From assembly GCA_964023205.1 (NCBI GenBank), contig OZ026845.1, forward strand, positions 7,264,001 to 7,328,000: DNA of 64,000 bases. The letters run 5' to 3'. This stretch comes from Lutraria lutraria (taxonomy: Eukaryota > Mollusca > Bivalvia > Venerida > Mactridae). The translations under genes were made by a program, and so were the position numbers. Every line of letters begins with the position of its first letter. The first letter of the stretch is position 1. This document shows positions 47,901 through 59,409 of this stretch, piece after piece. The notes below the pieces were generated by a model that worked only from the letters and a program-made list of their open reading frames with translations, had not been told where the DNA came from and did no database searches.

Positions 47901-48440
47901 ATTGTGGAATAAAATGCTCTAAGTGGTGTATTGCCTGTGAAAATTGTCACTTTTGGTTTAATTTCGGTTGTCAAAATTTATCCAAAAACAATTTAATACT
48001 TTGAAGGATAGTACATGTGGATTCTTCTGTCTGGCATGTTGTAAAGTTAATGATAAGTTGAACAATCTTCGACAAGACTGGCTAATTATCAAAAGTTAGG
48101 TTTATTAGGTGAAGGGGCTGAAATTGAAGCAATTTTATTGAGAAAGGAAAATGCTCAGCCTTTATCAGCACGTACTGATCTACCTTACTCACCCATCAGT
48201 ATGTTAAATGAAGATAGTGTGTCTGATAGGATTTTGGATTATCTCAATATATGTGTGTCAGGTAAGAAAGCTTTCTCTACTTCAGGTAATGGAAATTGTC
48301 TGTATAATGCAGTTTCCATTGCCTTAGTTGGTCATGAAGGACTTTCTTCAGAGCTCAGAGTTAGAACTTGTATTGAACTGGTTACGAACAGAGACCGCTG
48401 ATATAACATGGATTAAAAACAGCACATTTAATATAAAAAA
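47900..48440 (+). pseudogene. Composite element copy C: PHD-like finger plus OTU N-terminal part, internally deleted
   Basis: CIACENCHFWFNFGC at 47926-47970 fits the second half of a PHD finger (CxxC..WFHxxC, with the His now Asn); CGFFCLACCKVND follows after a frameshift. From 48138 an 87-codon frame gives DRILDYLNICVSGKKAFSTS then GNGNCLYNAVSIALVGHE; the Cys codon of GNC (48297-48299) would be the OTU nucleophile. After LVTNRDR the sequence jumps to ATAACATGGATTAAAAACAG, identical in type to 46005-46025 of copy A, so the middle is deleted. Confidence 0.65.
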
Positions 48441-48485
48441 TATCTAATTTCGTGTGGGGAAAAACAGTTAAAAATAAAAAGTTCT

Positions 48486-50010
48486 GTTTCAAGCAAAGAC
48501 TACTGTGATGGAGGTATAAAAATGGTAAATGTATACAATTATAATGATACTATAAAGCTTAGTTGGATAAAAAGATATATAAAAACAAATAATAGTCAAT
48601 GTTTTGCATTACTTAAATCAATATTTAACATAGACAAACTATTTAGTACTGGAAAATTATATGCTGAAAATGTTATAAGGAATATTAAAAACCATTTTTG
48701 GATATCTGTTTTGAAAAGTTACATTACTTATGTTGAAAGTTTTAATGTTGATTCAGAAGACACCATGTTAGATATACCACTCTTTTACAATCATAAATTT
48801 ATGTCTGGTAAAAAAGGAATTTATATAAAAAAATTGTATGACCAAGGAATAAGATTTATTCGAGATATTGTAAAAGAAAATGGGGAGCTGCTTACAATAA
48901 ATGAAATAATTACAAAAATAGGGTGTAATGTAAATTTTATATGTTATGAAAGTCTATTAAGAGCTATAAGAAAATATAAAACAGAAAATAATATAAATTT
49001 TATAGGTAATAAAAAATATAACATAATTATGAGCTCCTATGTTAAAACAATAATTACAGGAATAGGGACAAATAAATTGGTATATAAACAGTTGATATAC
49101 AATAATGAAAAACCAACCAGTCAACATAAATGGAATAATTTGTTTATTGATATTGTATTACCATGGAAAAATATCTATAAATTACCATTCAACATTACCA
49201 AAGATACCTACTTACAATGGCTTCAAACTAGAATAAATCATAGGATACTGGGCGTAAAATCATTATTACATAAAATGAATTTAACAGATAATAACTTATG
49301 TACTTTTTGTAAGAAAGATCCAGAGACAATACTCCATCTTTTTTGGGAATGTCCTAAGGTAAAAACTATAATAGATTTTGTGAAATTAAAACTTAATATA
49401 CTGAATTTTGATTCAAACATGTTAAGTGGTAATTTTTTTATATTTGGTGTGTATGATAAAGTTCCAAACAGTAATAAGTATACAATACTTTTTCTTGAAT
49501 TAGAGAGATATTTATTTGTATGTAAAAATAAAATGACTATACCAAATACAGAAATATTCATAAAAAGTTTACAATTTGCATTGGAAACCAATAAGGGGTA
49601 TACAAATAATAATATAGAAGAAAATTGGTCAATTGTAAGAGCTTTAACATCAGTTTAATTATGATAGAATGTCGGCTTTGTGTTTATATAATTGTTATAT
49701 TTTTAAGATGTAAGAGCTTTTTTCACATGAAACAGTTCATTATTTGAATGTATCTTATATATATACATATATAACTGTCTTACTAAATTGTAAAGATACA
49801 CTATTTGAATGTATGCTATGTATTTATTTATGCAACTGCTTATACCTTATAATGTTGTAACTTGAATTCTACATGTATTTCTTTCTTTTTGTTATTTATA
49901 GTTCCTATCTATCTTTATTGCCTTGTAATTTGTAAGGTATAAGTGGGATGGCACCCCGACCCACTTACTACCATTTGACGGGGACAATAAAGATAAAAAA
50001 AAAACAAAAA
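48486..50010 (+). mobile_element. 5'-truncated LINE with poly(A), ORF2 C-terminal part
   Basis: A 378-codon frame (48522-49658) has the LINE thumb/C-terminal pattern: SWIKRYIKT, then DTYLQWLQTRINHRILGVKS and CTFCKKDPETILHLFWECPK, the zf-RVT zinc motif (CxxC...HxxxxC) that closes L1/Tx1-type ORF2. No RT core is present, so it is 5'-truncated. The 3' UTR ends with a stem-loop (AAGTGGG 49941-49947 / CCCACTT 49960-49966), GGGACAATAAAGAT and an A-run to ~50015. The long open frame suggests a fairly recent insertion. Confidence 0.85.
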
Positions 50011-50014
50011 AAAA

Positions 50015-50814
50015 ACACTTAATTTAAACATAATTCAAAACGACCCCCAATATTAAACATATTTTTTAATGGGGGCGTTTTGACCAAATGGGGTCGTTTT
50101 GACCTTTCGATGGGTTGTTATGACCAAAATAAGGTCGTTTTGACCTTTCGATGGGTTGTTATGACCAAAATAAATCGTTTTATCATTATCGAAATAAATA
50201 TGAATCAGCTATTCAAAGATAATTTCTACTGGGGTAACGACAGAACACCATAATTATTGTGGTGTGTTTGGTCACAGTTTCATATCAAGACTAATGTAAG
50301 ACGGGTGGAAGAACCAGTATATCGCTCCTCTTATGCCATTCAGTGGGGAAGCGCATGGTACCGGCGGTTTAGATACAAGAAGACTGCTACAGATACTACG
50401 AAGATTCAACATGTCCAAATTTGACATCGTCTTCATCCAAATCGGTAAAAAAGACATGTGTAACATGAATAACCATAACCTCATGTACGCAATGTAAGCG
50501 ATGTTTGATGAACTGAAGTGACAAGGGGTAGCATGTTTTATCGTCATGATCGCTTATACATCAAAACGGTGAAACGAATGAATACAATTCTATCAAAACT
50601 CCATTCAGATAAAGTATGGCATCATGACCCCAAAGACAAAAATCATCGCTTAGCATATATGGAATCAAATTTGCAAAAAGTATTGCAGACGCTATCCGTT
50701 GTTTAGTCTATTTTGTATTGTCCTTAAAAGGAATAAAACGGTCCTTTTAAGGGCCACAGAACTGTACGAAAGAAACTTCAATGTTTGTCATTGTAATTTT
50801 TCCTAACTTAAAAG
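50015..50814 (+). repeat. Composite element block X, copy 2 (SGNH-like remnant)
   Basis: Second copy of 46502-47319 with scattered substitutions and a ~21-nt deletion in the HHGDDFIG part. It runs directly into OTU copy B at 50814. Confidence 0.6.
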
Positions 50815-51420
50815 ATAGTGTGTCTAATAGGATTTTGGATTATCTCAACATATGTGTACCAAGTAAGGAAGCTTTATCTACTTCAGGTAATGGAAATTGT
50901 CTGTATAATGCAGTTTCCACTGCCTTAGTTGGTCATGAAGGGCTTTCTTCAGAGTTTAGAGTTCGAACTTGTATTGAACTGGTTACGAACAGAGACCGCT
51001 ATACTAGTAATGAAAAAATTATTTCTATTTTTGAATTAGACCTAGACGGGTTCCCGCCTCTCAACAGTACAACTGTTAATTCTTCTCATGATGTTTGTCC
51101 AACGATATTTGATGACACAAAAAATGTTTCTGTAGGGAATAATGGCTCAAATTTGCTAGAAACTTATTCACAGGAAGCTACTTTGCTATATACAAAATCT
51201 TTTGTAACTGAATCTGTTCAATTTGAACCTTTGTAATGAGAGCAATGATGATTGTTATTTAGATATTGAATCAGTTTCCTCTGAAAGAGATCTAAGCACT
51301 TGTGATAATGTTTCCAAACAGACCGAGGTTTCAAACGGTTCAGAAGAAATAGTAATCCCCCCAAATTTCCATTTTTTGGCACTTAATTGGCCAGTGTGTG
51401 AACAGTTTTCGGATCACGGT
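50814..51420 (+). pseudogene. Composite element copy B: OTU-like part lacking the catalytic His block
   Basis: NRILDYLNICVPSKEALSTS then GNGNCLYNAVSTALVGHEGL, continuing past LVTNRDRYTSNEKIIS straight to IFELDLDGFPPLN. Compared with copy A, ~0.3 kb carrying MWASTSF and HNHFVPIV is deleted. Stays open to 51233, then decays. Confidence 0.62.
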
Positions 51421-52370
51421 TAAACTTGGAAATAGAGATGTTACTGTAAATACAGACAACTACCCTTTAACTCATGTACTGAGTTCAGCAAAATTAGATG
51501 CTACTGGTCAAAGATGGGTTTCAGCTCTACGCGATTACAACTTTGATTTGACTGATATACAGGAACGGATTTAGAAACGCAGATGCAGACGGAAGATACC
51601 CATATGAATGGATCAATACTGAAGATTGATACTTTGTGAAACTAGATGGCATGACTATCAAGAGCATATGTTCAACTATACAGACACCAACATACATTAC
51701 GTAGAAGTTATCAACATCGACAGAAATGACAGACTGTCCTGGAGAGGCTTTTGAGCAGTTAGAAACAAGAGAATTGTGAAGAACGCAAAGAGAAGACCTG
51801 GTTCTAGGAAAATGATGCCAAACAAAAACATGAATTGCACAAAAGAAGACCACATTATGAAGAAGAACTTCCAACAGCTAACAATAATCAGAGGATTTTT
51901 ATACAGATAAATGAAAGGAGAAAAGACAATTACACAACTAGTACTACCAGAGACACACAAGAAACCAGACTACATGATGATATAGGACATCATGGTAGAG
52001 ATAAGACACTTTCGCTCTAGCGAACCGGGTTCTACTGGCCATGCATGACTACAGATACGGAAAAACCTGGGTCGCAAGATGCGACAGATGCCTGAGGAGA
52101 AAAACATCAACCAATAAAAGAGCACCCCTCGTCAATATTACATCTACTTACCCATTGGGTATTAGTCGCAATGGATTTCCTTACCCTAGAATCATCGAAG
52201 GGAGGTAAAGAAAATATTACAAAGTATGCGTTAGCCACACCATGTAAGAACCGCACAGCAAAAACAACAGATGAGGCACTTTACAGCAACTTCATGGAAA
52301 ACTACGGAATTTCAAATCGACTTCACTCTGACCAAAACTATCTGACACGCCCAAATGGTATCATGTCATT
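51421..52370 (+). mobile_element. Ty3/gypsy-type pol fossil (RNase H end and integrase)
   Basis: Frameshifted pieces in pol order: RNase H C-terminal signature (TDNYPLTHVLSSAKLDATG) at ~51445-51530, an integrase zinc-finger H2C2 (LHDD.GHHGRDKTLSL, then CDRCLRRKT) at ~51970-52110, and the start of the integrase core (AMDFLTLESSKGG, LHSDQ) at ~52160-52340. No LTRs or gag were recognised. Many stops; inactive. Confidence 0.78.
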
Positions 52371-52439
52371 CTTATATTCGTTTTGTTTAATAAATATGTC
52401 TTCAATTTCACGTATGTTTAAAATAGATTTCTTTTCATG

Positions 52440-54660
52440 ATTTAGTATATTTTTCTTCAAAAGACCGATTTTTACATATATCTATACTCTATATATACTA
52501 TACTATATATATGTAGGTATAAACATCTTGGTAGGTATGTTAAGAAACTGACACTGACTTCAGCCCACTTTTTCCTATACCTATATTAAGAAGCTAAGGT
52601 GTTGAATTGCTTATAGCAAATTAGGACTAATTTAGGGCACGTATTTGTACTGGCACACTTGATGTATGTTTTCCCGAAAAACTTGGCAATACAAAACCGG
52701 AGAAAATCGTTTGAAATGTAAAGGAAATGTTGACAGTCTAGCAGAAAGCAGACATACAAGAATCATCGGTCACTCAGTTTCCCCAAAAGTGAAGCAATCA
52801 GCGGTATCAAAGAACAGAAAATGCGGGAAAAAACTGTTAACTTCTAAAACAAATTGCTGATAATCCCTCCGTTAGAGTTGCTGGTGAAGAATGCCAAACA
52901 GTGTTTTCTATTGCCCATAGAGTGTTACATGTACTTGTCAATCTTGTAATACGGAAGAATTGTATGTGTAACAAGACTGGCCTGTATGATCCAAGGTTCA
53001 ATTTAGAAATATCAATGAACATACTGTAAAAGCTAAATTAAATGACATCCACATAAGGATTCAAATTACTGTATACGTTGAAATTTTGGCGGTGGTTTAA
53101 TGTTCGCTATTTTGGCAATTGATAGGTTTAAGCCAATTTAAAACCCCGCCAATAATTCACACCGCAAATATATAACACCGCCAATAATAGCAAAAAAAAA
53201 ATTGACTTAAACTTAAAATAATTAATCAGTGGTTAAATATGCAAATAAATGCAAATAAGTTATACTTTTGTACATATACATAAAATGGCATATAGAAAAA
53301 GTCGTTATCAACAAAAAAAGCTAAGTGATATGGACAAACAAGCAAACCATTACCATTTGTTAATAAAAGGTGCTAATCTTCGACGGTGTTTGCAATTTTT
53401 ATAACAAAGGGATACTATTAACGATGTATATCACAATAAGAAAAGGGCATTGTACAAGTAAACGGAAGGTGCGAACATGTTTACAAACAATTTCTATTAC
53501 ATAGTGAATAATAAACGTTGTTATGTTATAAACATGAAACCTAGATTTACTGAATAGACTATTGAGTACAAATCTATAAAATCCTGATAAAATTTAAATA
53601 TGTATACCCCTTAAATTTAGTTCTGACAAGGGTAAAATCTACCTTGTAAATGTCAGTGAACTGAGCACTGAGTACTGGCAACTCAGCGTTTTGGAACAGA
53701 ATTCATGAGAATTTCATGATACACTATTTTTTAATGACACAATAAAATATGTACAATGTTATGTATACATAAACTGATGGTTATAAACAATGTGATTTTA
53801 AGTAATCAAGTGAGTAAAACGACCTTGGACACCACAATGACTAATTGATGATGACAACATTACTGAATGATTGTTTGAATAAACATGTGTAAAGTGAAAA
53901 TTACCCTTAGTTGAAATATATTTGTGTAGAATCAAAATGACCACACTGTAATAATACTCACATAATGTATAAAAGTGCAATAAAATGGCTTAAAAGTAAT
54001 TAAGCAATGACATTTCAGTACTACTGATAGTCGAATTAAATTCGGAATAAGACTGTGCTTATTGTTCATGTGAAGAATTGAACAAAATAACATTGTTAAG
54101 CCTTTTTAGTTTCCGTCTTCTTATGAGGTGTCAAAGTTAGGGTCTTCCTGTCGAAATAACGAATCCAATGTTTACCTTAAGGGGCACCGTTTTGTGGTAA
54201 GAAAATGAACTTGTATATGAACTATATTAGATAGAAAGCGCGGGAAATGATAATTTAGGACACATACATACATTGAAAATATTCAACCAAATTTTGTTCT
54301 TAAACTGTCGAAATCAGGATACTCTACAACAAATAAAAATATCCCTACAGAAGTCAAAACAAACTTCCCACAGGCTTTCTTAAGATATTACATTCTGTCG
54401 ATGGGGCAGAGGTGTCTGCAGGTCATAGGAGCCAGAGGTGGTCACACCAGGTAATTTGTTAGACAAACCAAGAGTCTTTTCGACGTCCTACATTTTTTTT
54501 GTGAATGTTCCGTTCGCGTTTCTCTTTCGAATCCACTAGAATGACGTCTCAGGTACCTCGTGATCGTATTTCCGGAAAAACGAAGTTGGGCGAAATTAGA
54601 CGATTGCAGTCACGTCGGAAAACGGATAATGCCGATATTACATGAATATTGCTGAGGTTC
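52440..54660. other. Intergenic, mostly unrecognised
   Basis: Holds a TATA-rich run at 52475-52515 and an AT-rich repeat with GGCGG/CCGCC blocks at 53080-53190 (TTTTGGCGGTGG and CACCGCCAATAATAG). A stretch at 52850-53030 is open for ~60 codons on either strand but matches nothing I know. Confidence 0.45.
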
Positions 54661-55525
54661 ATTATACCACAGGAGATTGAAATTTTATCCATATGTCAAT
54701 TGCTACACGAATCACTCATATAAGTATATATAATACACAAGGAATGAAACACCGTTCTTAGCCCAACCACTAGGAACGCGTAAAACTGGTATTTTTACAC
54801 ATGAATGCTCAAACTTGTAGCATTATTTACAAAAAGTACACTAAAATTTACCACGAGAACTAGATAAATTTGCTGACATGTACCAGGTGTAAAGAATATC
54901 CGTGTTTTTCTCCAATTATGTATACAATTCGGTTGCCGAATCTTTCATTCATACCAAAGAACACCGAAGTGAATAAAATATTAGCCTTTAATATAAAAAT
55001 GTATCTAGACAAATAACTCTATATACCACATTTAATATAATAATTATATGTTCTTTATTCTAGTAATGATTTATTTGTATTCTTCAAAGGTAAATACGAA
55101 CAGTAACTCTTGATTCTACAAAAAGCACGAGGTGCTTGAGTTACTTCCCTTTGTACCCGGCTGGGTACGGTTTTTTGGAATTTATATACAACTTTATTCA
55201 GTGCGGAATAGTTACGAGGGAATTCCCCCAAAATAGCGGCAATGGATTTCCTAACACTTCATAATTACCGCCATAGTTCAAGTATTATATACATCTGTGC
55301 CACGTGAGCATTGTTTATAGTTACAAATGGTAAATTCTACTGTCTTGAAACTTTATAGCCCAATATAAATCCAATTAATGATAAAAACTGGACTTTTGTT
55401 CGTTTTGACAGATGGCGGGAAAAAACATGTTTCATTCCTTGTGTTTATATATAGCTTAATAGTGCGGGGCTATATCTTAACTTTATTCTGAGTCATAATT
55501 TCAATCTCCTGTGATTATACATATA
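54661..55525. repeat. Long-armed inverted repeat (foldback/MITE-like)
   Basis: 54661-54753 and the reverse of 55423-55525 share CACAGGAGATTGAAATT, ATATATAA and ACACAAGGAATGAAACA, with ~670 bp between. No ORF inside. Confidence 0.65.
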
Positions 55526-55600
55526 ATACCTTGATAACCAGCTCAATGATGACGTTTCTTTGCTTTGGTATGGTTAATGGTAAGTCTATCGGACATATAC

Positions 55601-55972
55601 ACGAGTAACATGTTGTCACAGAGGTGACTAATACCCCCGCCGCCGCTTTGACACTAAGAATGTGATAGTACACTATACGGCTAAGGTCAAGGGGACATAA
55701 CCCTGGAATGAGTGGATCACTGGGCATGAAAATTGTGTCTTGCACATGTACATTTAATATTGATAATATATTTCAAGTTTCAATTCAATCCCTTGAAAAA
55801 TGTGGAAGTAGTTCGCTCCACAAACTAAGACTGCCATTGTACACGATATGGCTAAGTTCAAGGGCTCATAACTCTGGAATGAGTAAATCGTTGGGAATGA
55901 AAATTGTGTCTTGCACATGTACACCATAGGCACTCGATGTCGTGTCTCTCAAAATTCGTTTGCGGGGGTATA
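55601..55972 (+). repeat. Repeat family 3, copy d with internal duplication
   Basis: TTGTCACAGAGGTGACTAAT, CCCCCGCCGCCGC start and TTTGCGGGGGTATAAAA end. The GGCTAAG.TCAAGGG.CATAAC and ATGAAAATTGTGTCTTGCAC blocks occur twice, making it ~370 bp. Confidence 0.75.
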
Positions 55973-55989
55973 AAAAGACCATGGAAGAA

Positions 55990-56275
55990 TGTCTTCAACA
56001 TGAAAATGAATAATGAAAAGATGAGTATAAATGTATGCATGAGCTTGTGAAAACCGCATTGGTTTTACCACATGGTAATGCTGATGTGGAGAGAAGTTTG
56101 TCTGTAAATACAAATGTTATAACAGAACAAAGTTTCATAATCCAAAACGTTGTCAATCTCATAAAGTTTCTCGTACTAGGGAAAGTGGTAAGGAGTGCCA
56201 TTTACAGCCAAGAGAGAAGAACAGTAGGAAGAAGAGAGACATTAAAAAAAGGTAGAAGCCAAACGTAGCTGGTGT
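55990..56275 (+). mobile_element. hAT-type transposase dimerisation-domain fossil
   Basis: The frame at 56035 reads ALVLPHGNADVERSLSVNTN then VITEQ, matching the C-terminal hAT dimerisation pattern (L.LSHGNADVERxFS). Only this tail is left; no TIRs were recognised. Confidence 0.65.
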
Positions 56276-56720
56276 TGCCTAAATGATGATCTACATCAAA
56301 CAAGACAGACGCGGAACATAAATCATCGGATTCTTAGAAGCAGAAGTGTATCATGGTGATGTACACGCATTGGCATGTTTCTGTAAATAAATGTGGCCAA
56401 AATGATCATTTGTTGGCCGTCTAGGACGTGCGAATGTTGACATTGACACGTTGTTTTCAGAACAATCGGCGGTGTACGCATCGTGCATTTTCTTTTCAAT
56501 ATTATCTTGGTAAGTTTTTTTTCTGTCCAATCATTTCCAGTTTGGGTCCTGCTATTTTCTCCCCCATTATAAAATTCAACTACTGTTTCATTACGACATT
56601 TTATAAAGTCTATCTCTGCTCCCAACTTTAAACGAAAGCGTTGCATATTGTTCTTGATAATGTACATCTACTCACATGTATGTGCTCCTCTGCTGATACC
56701 TTTCAGTCATCTGTTCCTTT
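56276..56720. other. Unrecognised intergenic stretch
   Basis: Open on the minus strand for ~110 codons (56667-56323), with no motif I can name. Confidence 0.4.
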
Positions 56721-56721
56721 T

Positions 56722-57660
56722 TAGCTCCCGAGTACAAAGTGCTCATGGTGAGCTATTTTGATCGCGTGATGTCCGTCGTACGTGCGTGCATGCGTCAATA
56801 ATTGCTTTAAACAACATCTCCTTCTTAAGCAGTAGGTCAATTTTAACGAGACTTTACAGGGATGTTCCTTGCATGAAAATCTAATTTCATTAAAAACTCT
56901 GGTTGCCATGGCAAGCAATAACAACAATTTTCAAAATATTTTTATCCCTAGAGCTTAGATATTTGGTGTGTAGCATTGTCTAGCGAACCTCTACCAAATT
57001 TGTTCAAATTATGGCAATTATGGTCAAAATTGGCTCCGCACTGGGGGCAACTTATTTTTACATGACTTATATAGGGGAATTTTAAAAATCTTCTTAAAAA
57101 CCTACAGCTTATATATATTGTGTGTAGCATTGTCTAGTGGACCTCTACCTCTACTAAGTTTGTCCAAATTATTGCCTCAAAATTTGCCCCGCCCAAGGGG
57201 TCACTTGATTCATTTAAAAATGATCTTGGCCAAAACCACAACGCCTAGAGCCTAGATATTTTGTATGTAGCATTATTTAGTGGACCCCTTGCAAGATTGT
57301 TCAAATTATTGCCCTGGGGTCAAAATTGGCCCAGCCCTAAGGTTTACTCTAATCTATTTAGGAAATTTGAAAAGAAACCGCAAGACCTAGAGCTAAGATG
57401 TTTGGTATGTAGCATTGTCTAGTGGACCTTTACCAAGTCTGTTAAAAGTATGCCCCATGGTGAAATTAGCCCCGCCCGGGGTTCACGTGATTTATATAGG
57501 CCTATAAAAAAAACTCAAGGCCTATAGCTTACATCTTTGTATGAAGCATTGTCTGGCGGACATCTACCAAGTTTGATTAAATTATTGCCTTAGGGTCAAA
57601 ATTGGCCCCGCCCCAGGGTCACTTAATTTTACAAAGGCTCATGATAATTTTCTCTAGGAG
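56722..57660. repeat. Hairpin-headed tandem array, ~5 monomers of 134-154 bp
   Basis: Headed by AGCTCCCGAGTACAAAGTGC then TCATGGTGAGCT, a self-complementary segment. Monomers are marked by TAGCATTGTCTAG.GGACCT at 56971, 57125, 57268, 57410 and 57544 and carry GGTCAAAATTGGCCCCGCCC. Such hairpin-plus-array repeats are, to my knowledge, common in bivalve genomes. Confidence 0.82.
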
Positions 57661-57699
57661 TCTTTATCTCAGAAGATGTATATAGGGTCATCATGGCCA

Positions 57700-58463
57700 T
57701 CATCTCATGTTGCTCTTTGGCGTGTGTCTCGAAGAGCATGCTATCTATTGTAGTTTGATGTGGGTCCTCATTACCGTTTTAGTAGATTTATTTACAGACG
57801 TGTAGATTTGTTCCTCGACCGTCCAGACAATGTGGACTTCATGGTTATTGTTGTAATTGTCTTGAGTGTTTGGTTGAAACGGAATATTACACATTAACCA
57901 CACCTATCCGCACACTGCCAAAACCGGTTCTGGAGTACACACGTATTACACACCTGTTACACGTTGCTTAATAGAAATTTATTCTTCAAATTTCCACTAG
58001 TTGAAACAGGAATCTATGTTTCTAACACCATCTACGACTGAAGGAAGTAGTCTCGTCATAAAACTTCTAAAAAATCTGCCAATGTTCAAAGAGAAGAGAA
58101 AATATCATTTTACATTGAGCGATGTAAGCCACGTCTCCAATCACAGAGAACATGGCCCCGATTTGACGGGTGATCGAATTTATTTTACAAAATAGAAAAA
58201 AAACATTCGTTCTTAATGCGACCATCGGCGTCCTTCTCATTTTGACAGTTTATGTGACGCAGTTATGACGCGAGTCCGGTGTGACGGGGGTATGAGATGA
58301 AATGTATTTTATTTATAAGTCGATACAATCGCAAAATGCAAAAATGAGGTTTTTACAATAAAAAACAAATAAACGAGGCTATAGAACTTGGATATACCGA
58401 AAAATATACATTGTAATTTGACTTGACTTTGATTAGTAAGACAAGTGCGAAAGGAGTCGTTAA
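57700..58463. other. Intergenic; one unassigned 64-codon frame
   Basis: 58001-58195 reads MKQESMFLTPSTTEGSSLVI... on the plus strand. I do not recognise it and it has no splice or repeat context. Confidence 0.35.
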
Positions 58464-58574
58464 ATATACTACTCAAAATTGGATAAGGATCACTTTTTAT
58501 TCTGTATGGCATCATCGTCAATTTTGGATTACATACATGAAATATGAGTTTTGGTTATTTTCAAAGATACCTGC
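58464..58574 (+). mobile_element. LINE fragment, uninterrupted copy of the 40.7 kb sequence
   Basis: ATACTACTCAAAATTGGATA... to TTCAAAGATACCTGC, inverted match to 40,650-40,746 plus 42,757-42,790. It preserves the site that the 2.0 kb hAT-like element occupies at 40.7 kb. Confidence 0.7.
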
Positions 58575-58737
58575 ATATCATGAGTGCAATATATGTAATC
58601 CACAAATTTAATCATTCGAGCATAACGAGCGTCGAAATGAGGACAGGGTCAAAATTAGACATTTATGGGTATGTGTTGGGAATACAAATTTAGAGGAAAA
58701 TGCGCAAAAGTGCAAACTTTTGTGTTTAGTATCGATA

Positions 58738-59144
58738 CTGATGTCCTCGTACGTCGAAAACCGCCTGACATCGACTCCTCATGCTTCTGATGAGCCGTCC
58801 AATCTTAAATTGTGGGGTTCGAGCCCATCCTTCCGGGAGTGCCTGTCTAACCTGTCTGGTGGATGTTGGCAGGACAGGACGCTCAGATATCGCTCTCTAC
58901 AGCATATCCCAGACGTATTCGATGGGACTTAGGTCTCTAGATCGAGCGGGTCAGCCCATTCGAGCAATAGTTTCCCTTTCAAGGTACTGATTGGTGTCAG
59001 TGGCCCTATGAACACGGGCATTATCGTCCATGAAAATATGAACTCTGGATAAGTAACACCAGCGTATGGACGAACATGAACTTCCAATATATTATTTAAA
59101 ACAAATCCATCATAAGGTTTACCTTGCCAAAACGTTCGAAGCAC
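58738..59144 (-). mobile_element. Tc1-like DD34E transposase fossil, C-terminal half
   Basis: Minus strand: VLNNILEVHVRPYAGVTYPE, then after a frameshift MDDNARVHRATDTNQYLERE, and RSRDLSPIEYVWDML. Exactly 34 residues separate the Asp of DDN from the Glu of IEY, as in Tc1 (DD34E). TGG to TGA and CAG to TAG stops kill it. TIRs not found. Confidence 0.85.
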
Positions 59145-59399
59145 AAGGTAAACTTAATGGTGTGTGTCTACATATATACGTGGTTTAATTACCTGATCGT
59201 CATAAACCATGTATAATTATAGACATATTATGTATATTGCATCGTACAGTTAAGCAAACGATAATGACAGTTTGTTGTTCAACGAATCGCGATATTTGAA
59301 AGCCTTAAAAATGTAAACCTCAAGCTATTTATTAAAGATTCATTTGTTAACGAAATGTGTACCAAAAGGATAAATACTTCATTTAAAGACCATATGGAT
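59145..59399. other. AT-rich spacer
   Basis: Nothing recognised. Confidence 0.45.
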
Positions 59400-59409
59400 A
59401 GCTTCAAAT

